NCBI RefSeq assembly: GCF_037975245.1
Contig: NC_092562.1
Location: 12,662,001-12,726,000, forward strand
DNA length: 64,000 bases
Origin: Apostichopus japonicus
Lineage: Eukaryota; Echinodermata; Holothuroidea; Aspidochirotida; Stichopodidae
Direction of reading: 5' to 3'
This document shows, piece after piece, positions 1 to 10,400 of this stretch (within the stretch, counting starts at the first letter, position 1; each line of letters begins with the position of its first letter). The position numbers were made by a program, and so were the translations under genes. The notes beneath the pieces are model-generated. The model ran no database searches and was not told the DNA's origin. It saw nothing but the letters and a program-made list of their open reading frames with translations.

Positions 1-350
1 TGGGCATTACTTGTTCAACACACCAACACCCCATGCTTGCTTAGATTGTGTGCTAGTTTGATCAACTTACTACACACTTGCTCATTTACCACTTTCTCTT
101 CGCTTGTTTAAAAAAAACCTCCAACTTCATTTCCCATTTAAATATGCTGGTTGAATCAACATTTCTCAGTCCAATCTTGCTTAGGTTGTGCGCTAGTTTG
201 ATCAACTTCTCACACACTTGCCCACTTATCCCTTCTGTTTGCTTGTTGAGAAAAGCATGCACCGATCTAACCCACTTGTGCTGGCTGGTTAAACATTCCT
301 ACACCCACACTCACTCACTTTTATATATCCTAGAGTTTTTAACAGTGTTC
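1..350. repeat. Degenerate ~140-bp direct repeat left of the array
   Basis: Two related stretches (about 36-130 and 175-270) share 'cttgcttag.ttgtg.gctag' and 'gatcaactt...cacacttgc'. The rest shows no coding signal. It is intronic to FARSA if the gene continues leftward. Confidence 0.5.
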
Positions 351-1398
351 TTACCAGCAATATTGCTTACCTCCTGTGCTAGTTTATAGAGCATCCTCGC
401 ACTCACAGCAGTTAACAGTGTTCTTACCAGCAATATTGCTTACCTCTTGTGCTAGTTTATAGAGCATCATCGCACTTACAGCAGTTAACAGTGTTCTTAC
501 CAGCAATATTGCTTACCTCTTGTGCTAGTTTATAGAGCATCCTCGCACTAACAGTAGGTAGCAGTGTTCTTACCAGCAATATTGCCTACCTCTTGTGCTA
601 GTTTATAGAGCATCCTCGCAAACACTAGATAACAGTGTTCTTACCAGCAATATTGCTTACCTCTTGTGCTAGTTTATAGAGCATCCTCGCACCCACAGCA
701 ATTAACAGTGTTCTTAATACCAGCAATATTGCTTACCTCTTGTGCTAGTTGAAAGAGCATCCTTACACTCACAGCAGTTATCAGTGTTCTTACCAGCAAT
801 ATTGCTTACCTCTTGTGATAGTTTATAGAGCATCCTCGCACTCACAGGAGTTAACAGTGTTCTTACCAGCAATATTGCTTACCTCTCGTGCTAGTTTATA
901 GAGCATCCTCGCGCTGACAACAGTTAACAGTGTTTTTACCAGCAATATTGCTTACCTTTTGTGCTAGTTTATAGAGCATCCTCGCACTAACACTAGGTAA
1001 CAGTGTTCTTACCAGCAATATTGCTTACCTCTTGTGCTAGTTTATAGAGCATCCTCGCACCCACAGCAATTAACAGTGTTCTTAATACCAGCAATATTGC
1101 TACCCTCTTGTGCTAGTTTAAAGAGCATCCTTACACTCACAGCAGTTAACAGTGTTCTTACCAGCAATATTGCTTACCTCTCGTGATAGTTTATAGAGCA
1201 TCCTCGCGCTAACAGTAGGTAGCAGTGTTCTTACCAGCAATATTGCTTACCTCTTGTGCTAGTTTATAGAGCATCCTTGCATTCACAGTAGTTAACAGTG
1301 TTCTTACCAGCAATATTGCCTACCTCTCGTGCTAGTTTATAGAGCATCCTCGCACCCACAGCAATTAACGTGTTCTTAATACCAGCAATATTGCTTAC
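351..1398 (-). repeat. Tandem array of FARSA exon-9 3' end plus splice donor, ~73-bp unit, ~15 copies
   Basis: About 15 head-to-tail units of 73-75 bp. Read on the gene's strand, each holds a near copy of the last ~45 nt of exon 9 (core ATGCTCTATAAACTAGCAC) and nearly all keep a following GTAAGC donor and 'aatattgctggtaagaacactg'. One copy (near 1083-1110) has gggtagc instead of the donor. Some units carry an extra 'att' (75 bp). The exon-derived core is the least variable part of the unit. The array lies wholly inside the intron after exon 9. Confidence 0.95.
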
Positions 1399-1498
1399 CT
1401 CTTGTGCTAGTTTATAGAGCATCCTGGCGCTGACAGCAGTTGTGTGGGTTCTCAGGATATTTTTCTTAGCTTCCTCAATGGTCCAGTCATATTTGTAT
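1399..1498 (-). CDS. FARSA: FARSA exon 9 (last exon in window)
   Basis: 100 nt, acceptor ttcatctgtag, donor GAG|gtaagc. Encodes [20 protein letters not shown] then [13 protein letters not shown]. Its last ~45 nt and the donor are the sequence repeated in the adjacent tandem array. The next coding exon lies left of the window. Confidence 0.94.
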
Positions 1499-4403
1499 CT
1501 ACAGATGAAATAGACAAAAAGCAGAGTGATTTTTTATCCTTGAAAGGTGGAGGAGAAGGCAATTAAAATTGCAAGTTTGAAGGAAAACTTAATATTTGAT
1601 TTTAAAACCAATCATTCTAACAATAAATCATTCTTAATTGGCTTTGGTTTTTTTTAAATTTGTAAAACTAACACACTTGATTGGCTCCTTATTTTGAACA
1701 GGAGCTATCCATCATGCCAACCCTGGGAAAGATCTCATGAAACAAGAAGAACAAAAGACACTCACCCCTGTGACCCATAGCCACCCTCTGAATGAACCTT
1801 CTTCACCCTCTCCAGGTACTCCATAGGAAATTCATGGGCATTAGCTGGATCTGTTAGAAATGAAAAAACAAATTCAGAGATTTAATATCATATCAGAAGG
1901 GATTTAACCACTCCCCTCACTGCAGTAGCTTGTGCTAAGGGGGGGGGGGGGGGGGGGGAAGGGGTAAATACAAATCTTGACCTAAGGTCGAACAAGCATC
2001 AGTGTATGAAACTTATAGTTCACAGCCTGGAGATTCAAAATGTATGCGAGTATTCAGGATGTTGCTCCAAAGAGCCAATCACAGCTGACAGAGAGATCTT
2101 TCCCATGCGAGAGCCACCTTCACAAAGCGAGCCGTCTTGTAAAGTACAACCTTTTTGTCTAATAATGCCAGTAAAGAAATATAAATATTATGGATTTCCA
2201 CTTTCAATTGATGGTCTGTCCACAAAAATTGACATATTATATTTTCTCGAAAATGTCAAAGTGCAAAAGACTTTTCTTATCTATCAATCTTCATGTCTGT
2301 GGTTACCTGATAATTAACCTGTTGGATATTTTGTCACAAGCAGACAGTTACTGCCAAGTATGGCATCCAAATCTCTTGAACCTTGATGTGATAATTACAA
2401 TCAAACCCTCTGCCTCCTTATACCTGATGGCAACAACTGCTTGTACCGCAATGGAAATTCTGTGCATATGAAATGCTGCGCCACAAGAATATATTCAGAT
2501 GAAAGAACAGTTCCACTAACTTGGCCACTACTTTCCTTTCAGCTCCACACGTGAAATACCTTCAAACACACTCAAACACCTAACACCCTCAAACACCAAA
2601 CACTTTAAAAAACCAAACACCTTCACCCACGTTCAAACATGTTCAAATACATTCAAACACCTTCAAACAACTTCAAACACCTTCAAACACCAAACCCCTT
2701 CAAACACATACTGTATAGGAGACCCAGGACTCCCAGGATGGTATGTTTCAGTTTTAGTGAGACAAACTTGTCTATATACATATAGTGACTGACCGGATCA
2801 ACATGTATTTCACTGACCTGATATAAAGAAGGTATCATGGCTGTCCCTGGCAGGGTGCTGCTGGGGCTGGAAGAGGGCATCAAAGTTCCAGAAAGAACTC
2901 TCAATGAAGTTATTGGTGGGCATCTCAGAGAAACTAAACAGGGACGAGGGAATCAAGAGAGCATTATAAATCAAATTAATCAACTGATGACATTTATTGA
3001 AAACAGCTTTTGTCACTCATTTTTGGTCAATTTATTGATAACAGCATGTACTAGATAATGCAGAGTATTAGCTGAATTGGGAACAGTTTCATTTCAAATA
3101 ATGCTTCACTTTACAGATTTAGATAGGACACATAATTAATTGTTCATAATTTATAATAATTTATTAATTTATATAGCGCTTTACAGCAAAAGAATGATCT
3201 CAAAGCAGCTTCACAGAAATGCATAAAATAATACAACTTAAAACTTAACAAAAATTTAAACGATCTGCAAATTAGTCTGATTGACGACACATTTGACCGT
3301 GAAATGATTCTTAACTCACTAATTACAGGATGTCTATCATCACAGAATTAATCTGGATATGTTGGTAACCATATAGAAACACTGCCATCTATCCAGGTTG
3401 TGTTTCTATTACCTGACGTTTTGCAGACTGACTCCTTTAAAGCTGATCAAAGGCTCATCAATGAAAGTGGCTGGATGGCTTAGTTTACCAAACAGACCAT
3501 TGGCCACTTCCTCCAATTTGATGCAACACAATTTTAACTCAATAGGAAAAGTTTATAAGAAACATATATGCTCGAAAAGTAATGTTCCATGTTACAAAAT
3601 TTTACACATGTCACCGACATGGGCATGCAGTACATATGATGAAGTTCAACTAAACAAGGGAGCCTTGGTAACGATTTGTTAGAATTGATAAAACCTTGGA
3701 TTTAGATTAAGAACTAAGCCTGCACTGAGGAGTTGATGACATCACCGATGAAGGAACATTCCGGAGATTCAGTATATACTTTTAAGAGTCATATACATTG
3801 AATGCCAGAATAGCTATAAACACACTATCAGGATGAAAAATTTTCTATTTTTGCTTGGACTACTGAAAGACATATCAAGACTAAAGTCATCTTGTAATGT
3901 GCACTTGGTGAGTGGAGGGGAAGGAATGAAAAAACAGCAAAGAATTCCTGAAGCTGGAATTTTCTGCTTGAAGACTGGCCTTTGTTTATAACAAAACATA
4001 CTGTTATGGTCCACTTTCACTTTGAAATGTAAAGTCTCCATTTTTACTCACCCCATTTCCAAGAAAATCTGCCTGTACTCTGCCCTCACTTTCAGAAGTG
4101 GATGTAAATGCCCAGAAGGAGGCATCACTCCGAGGGCATCAAAGTTATAAGATTTAAACTTCTTCTCCTTCCAAGATCCACTGCAAAGACCAATAACCAA
4201 TTGATGTTTAAGCCATTCACAGTGAAGGTTTTAGCAAAGTATCTTAAACCAGTGCCTTTCAAAGTTGGTCAAACTCAAGTTTTTAGGAAATTGTTAACAT
4301 TGTTTAAAAAAAAAAAAATACTAAGCCAGATAGTCTCCAAAGGCTTCTCTGGGCTGTTCTGGGAAACAGGAGTTAAGGCCAAGGTCCAATACATCATAAT
4401 ACA

Positions 4404-4470
<67 letters not shown>

Positions 4471-7400
4471 ATTCACATCAATGGTGTCACAAGTCTACCA
4501 TAGTAATACACTAAAGTTTAGAAGAGCAAAAATGCATGCCAGCTTTCGTCCATATTGCAAATAGTCAAAATCCATGGATGAATATTTGTTTTTACAATTT
4601 TTAAATTTCCCCTAGCTTAGGGTAGGCATTCACTAAAATACAGAAACCCTTCGTTATGCCCACTGTGGATTGTACAGAATCATTTTCACATGCAGTGGAA
4701 GTAAAAACTGTGATGACTTCCTGTTCGGTAACTAACTAGGATTTCCTCAGCCTGGTATTTGGTAAAGAACAAGCTACCAATTCTGGCATACAGTTTAGCA
4801 TGCTTAGTTAGTATCTATTGATGAATGCTGCCATCTATTTATTGGGTTGCAGGCTAAACCTGAGCCCAACCTTTCCTTCTGTACTCAAACCATCTCGCTG
4901 TGTGATTGGTTCATTTCCGGGGTTGGAGTCTTCAAACTGCTCATACTCAAGTTAAAGTCTTAAATTATTTACTAAACTGAACAGCACTGTAAGTCTTTCA
5001 TTCATAGCTTCCACAACATATCAGGAGACTGGTGAGAAGTTGGAATTGTTTAGTTTACTATCACAAGCTCAGTGGGGAAAGTGATACCAACCTAACATTA
5101 ATATAAGTGCAAGAACACACTACTAGCTAGAAATTGGTTCATAGTAGCATCCTCTCCTTTGGAGGACAAGATCCAGATGAAATTCACCAACTTTGCTGAG
5201 ATGTCTTCGGCAACGGCCTAATTATATTTCACTTTTATTTATTCTGAATGTACATACAATTATTAAACATCAGAAGGAAAATGCCCTCCTTCCTTGGAGA
5301 TTTCCACATCAATATTTTACATACACATAAATATATATATTATAAACATCAATATTTTACATCCAGCTTATAACATCTTGTTTCAGTCTCTTTCCTGTTA
5401 TAATTTAGACAGTCCTGTCAAATTTCCTTAAAAATTCTATTGTAATCTACAAATTACTGTACCTCCCTTCATAAACATACTGTCTTCTACAGTATGGTAT
5501 GAGGAAAACTCCTAGAAATTACTTGGTTTTTAGTACTGTACATAAAACACATACAGCACAAGAGTAGTTTGCAAGCTAATAATCCTGGCTGAAGTTAATA
5601 CTGGCTATCTCTCTATTTTGGGATACCATGTTTACCAGCTTTGTGTTAATAAAGCTTTACAGAGTGTGACCTTTGATGACCCCAAATGACACTTGACCTT
5701 GACCAAAACAATAAGGTTCTTGTACGCCGCAATATAAGGTAGCCACAAGCAAAATATGAGAGCCAATCAAGTATCCTATTTGGAGATATTGTGTTTAGAA
5801 GTATTTCAAGTTTTGACCCCTTGTGACCTTAAATGAACTCTGACCTACACCCAAAACTTTACACTACATAAGTCAATAATACCAGGCATATATGACCTCC
5901 TTTGATGCTCAGGTTCTGAAGTTACAGCATTTTGAGATTTTCACATTTTGCCCTCTGCTGACCCCAAATGACCTTTGATCTCCACCCGAAACAGTAAGGT
6001 TCCTTTATTTATTATTGGAAAGCCGCCTGCAAATATGAGTGTCAAGAAAATTCCTATCTATCAAATTGTGTTTACAAGGATTTTAAGGTTTGACCTCTTG
6101 GGACCTTAAATGAACTCTGACCTACACCAAAAAAATTTACACTACATAAGGCAAATATACAATGACCTCCTTTGATGCTAAGGTTCTGAAGATTTTCACA
6201 TTTACAAGGATTTGAAGGTTTGACCCCTTGGGACCTTAAGTGAACTCTGACCTACACCTTATTGTGTACAAAACATTACACTACTGTATATAAGGCTATC
6301 CTAGCATGCATATATGAAGGGTTCTTGTACATATTATGGGGAAGCCATATGCCATATGAAAACTGCAGAGGTTACCTATCTTGAGATATCGTGTTTACAA
6401 GCTAGGACATATTACACACACACACAGACATGTGCCAACTTGACTGCAAAGGTTCCTTTCACATTGTAGACTTCCTTTCACATTGTATTTTTGTTGTGAT
6501 AAAACAAATAAATAAACAAACAAAGGTTACTTGCCTGCCTATGGAAAGCTTACCAAATGGACAGAAATATGGTATTCATATTAAACAAAGTCTTAAAAAG
6601 GAGATATATTAATAATTAACAGCCACATTCCCTAGAATTGCCACAAACCACCCCCCCCCCTTCTACCGACTCCCTTAAATTTATTAATATTAATATTGAC
6701 ATAAATTTCAGAATCAACATTTACGTTCCCTTGCTTCAGCTCATTAATATACTATATTGACATGAATTTGATCTTGTCTGCCACATCTGAAATTACAAGA
6801 TGTCTTCCTACTACATAAGATACTTGAGACATGAAATATTTACCTGACAAGCATTTCTGGTGTCAAGTCTGTCTCCAGTTTTGTTACTTTCGTACTGAAT
6901 TCTGTCCCTTGGGTGATGAAGAAAGTATTTACGGTTCTGAAAAACATGAGGAATAAAAGCAACTAAATTAATACCTAACCATGGAACATCAACCAGCCAC
7001 ATCTTGCATAGTATTTTATATGTACAGTGAACATCATGCAATCACTCTCTACGTTTCAACCAGGAAACATATCATGCGGGGTGTAGTCATTGCTTATCAT
7101 ACTTTACGTTTTGATTTGGCCATGAGGATACTTTCGTCAATTCTACATTAAAGACTAGAGCACGCCGTGGCAATTAAAACTGCATCACTGTGATGATGTG
7201 GTCGCCCGTTACATAAACAAGAGATGATTTACGACGATAGGGATGGCTGAATCGGTCTGTCCTTATAACCCACCACAAAACTGGGTTATTTAAACTTGTG
7301 CCTAGAGAGCTCTACAAGTTAGTGTAGTAGGAGGGAGGGAAAAGGGAATGGGGGATGGGGAGGGAAGCAAAGAAGCAATGAGCTAGGATGGGGATAGGAG

Positions 7401-10400
7401 GTGGATTTGGGGGATGGGGTAGGGAGATGGGGTATGGCGAGGGAAGCAAAGAAGCAATGAGCGAGGTTGGGGATAGGACGTGGATTTAGGGGATGGGGTA
7501 GGGAGATGGGGTATGGGGATGGAAGGAAAAGAAGCAATGAGTCATAACTCCATCCACCATATCTTAAAGACAAGTCAAAATCACAAGTTTGGAAGTTCCT
7601 CCCTGTTGAGATCAAACAGTGACTTTAGTCATTGACTCTACTCTGAATAAGATATTTTACCAGTAGTGACTCAAGGCGACCTGAAAATGAAGCAACTCAG
7701 TGCAACTCTGATTGAGGGTGGTTTGTGGGTGTTGGTGAGGGCTCTGTTATTGTCACTGTGCTTGCTGCATATATCTCACAGTTAGTCTATGCCATTACAA
7801 CTTTCCCAATCAAATGGCATTGCTTATGAAACTGTAACTCATAGGGATGATTATACAGAACTGTAGTGCAAACACAATTTGGCCAAATAGATCTCAAATG
7901 TATTAAGTAATTTGAGAAGACATACATGTACTTGATATGACACATTGTGTGCAACATCTGTAAATACAAGGAAATATTTCTTCCTTCTGTATACAGTACA
8001 GGCTGCTATTTCAAGTAGTGTTAAATGGTGATATTAAGTCATAGGACCTAAGTTGACCAGTTTGGTTTTTAAAACAGGGCATGCATTACAGGAGTTTATT
8101 TAACGATGAAAAGTGCTTACTTAAACTTTATGACAACTATGAGCTACTGTATGACCTTTGACCTGTACTTACACCTCATGAATGAGCTTCCTTTTCTTGA
8201 GATCATTCCTTTGTTTATCTGTAAGGCCATCGATATCTCCTCTTTGAACTTGTTCAAGCTGTTGTTTAACATTATCTTCAATAGTATCCACCTGAAAGAG
8301 TAAATAATTTTATCAATAACATCAATAATCAATAATAACAGTGATGGTAAGATATAGTTATAACTTATAATATGAAACAATATGTATTACAGATACAGTA
8401 CCTGCTGATGGTTAAAACTTAAAACAACGTAAGTAATAGATCAATAGTGAAACTGTTTACTTCATACTCCCAGACCCCTCCCACCACTCTACCATCCCTC
8501 CCCCACCACTGTACCCACCCCCCAATGGTCTTTGATAGGGTACTATAGAATGAGGTCTTAACACAGAGGAACATGGCACAATGGAGGCAAATGATGGGGA
8601 GAAGTGCATATTTAAAGCGATGCCACAACATTCCCACAATATCTGAATAAACTGGGTTATAGTTTTGGTCACACAGTTTTGTAGGGGAGGAGTACTGTAA
8701 TAACAATTTTGAGTACAGCTAATGTGCTTACAAACCCTACGAGAAAATCAGTAACCATTGCCAGAATTATTAAGGAAATTTGTCTGTGATTATGTTGGCA
8801 TGTAATACATATCTTCACACATTCACCGTATGGTGGCTTGTTATTTCAAGTATTCAAATCACTTCAAATCAAATCTTTCTTTCTTTAAAAGGAAATCTAA
8901 CCAATCAAGCTTGCAGTCTGCTCTGTTATTGGAAGTTAGGGAAGAAAACCACAAAATACAATTTACCCAAATGAACGAAGAAATGGTAACAAAACTGACA
9001 AACCTTCCTTAGAACCTTTGGTCCTCCTTCAACCTTCTTATCCACTTCCAGCCACCCAGCTGACATAGCTTTACTGAAGCCAACCTTGGCATTGGGTATA
9101 GCTTTCTGTGAAGAGAGAACACTATTAAATCCAGAGCAATTTAAAGCCACAAAAACAAAATATAGTTCATCAGTGACAGTCTGTACTGTAGGCATAGAGT
9201 ATGTAACTGTATCTAGTTTTCATGAAGCTGTCTGTGTTTGTGAAATAATGCAATGCAACATTTATTATTTTCTTAACCACTCTAACAGACCTGTAATCAT
9301 TAAGCCTTCCCATTTTTACCAGTTTCAAAATTTCCAAAACTATCATTTTTCTTTTTACAAAACATAAAATAATATTTCAATAAAATTGTTTGGTGACAAA
9401 AATCAGACAAACTAAATATTTTCCTTATGTCCCACGGATGTTAGTAACTCTACTGCAGTGAGTCTGGTTTGAACCAGAATATGAATAAGAAAACTTGAGC
9501 TACACATTGATACAGCTATTTTAAAGGTTCGCCCCAAATCGTGTGTGGCCATTTGAAAAAGTTAACTTTCTGTTGCTTGAAAGTGACATTTTCTTCCTGT
9601 AGCTACAAAATGCAGACAGTAATGAAACCTAATACCTTAATTGTTATTTTTAACTGGATCTGAGATGTCCATCGCTGTATCGTTTGTATACTGTGCTGTG
9701 GGTATTGACCGCAGCAGTATATACTGACTGTACACTAGTGTCTAATTCCCGACAGTAGCAAGCTGTGTGTGTATTTTCTGGGATCGATGGTGGTGTCTAA
9801 TACTGTTATAACTCATTCGAAACTAGGTCAGATTACCGGCATTAGACATTTCTTTTTGTGCGAGTCTTCACTCCCTTTTAATAAATTGTTTGGTGACAAA
9901 AATCTGACAAACTAAATATTTTCCTTATGTCCCACGGATGTTAGTAACTCTACTGCAGTGAGTCTGGTTTGAACCAGAATATGAATAAGAAAACTTGAGC
10001 TACACATTGATACAGCTATTTTAAAGGTTCGCCCCAAATCGTGTGTGGCCATTTGAAAAAGTTAACTTTCTGTTGCTTGAAAGTGACATTTTCTTCCTGT
10101 AGCTACAAAATGCAGACAGTAATGAAACCTAATACCTTAATTGTTATTTTTAACTGGATCTGAGATGTTCATCGCTGTATCGTTTGTATACTGTGCTGTG
10201 GGTATTGACCGCAGCAGTATATACTGACTGTACACTAGTGTCTAATTCCCGACAGTAGCAAGCTGTGTGTGTATTTTCTGGGATCGATGGTGGTGTCTAA
10301 TACTGTTATAACTCATTCGAAACTAGGTCAGATTACCGGCATTAGACATTTCTTTTTGTGCGAGTCTTCACACCCTTTTAATAAATTGTTTGGTGACAAA

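Noticed and set aside
351-1398. CRISPR-like array
   Set aside because: No distinct unique spacers. The whole 73-bp unit repeats and derives from an animal exon.
2006-2471. Overlapping plus-strand open frames in FARSA intron 7
   Set aside because: No family resemblance and no splice support. They lie inside an intron of the opposite-strand gene.
6811-7041. Minus-strand 76-codon frame over FARSA exon 5
   Set aside because: Overlaps a real exon but in the wrong frame. The family match and phase require the neighbouring frame at 6936-6844.
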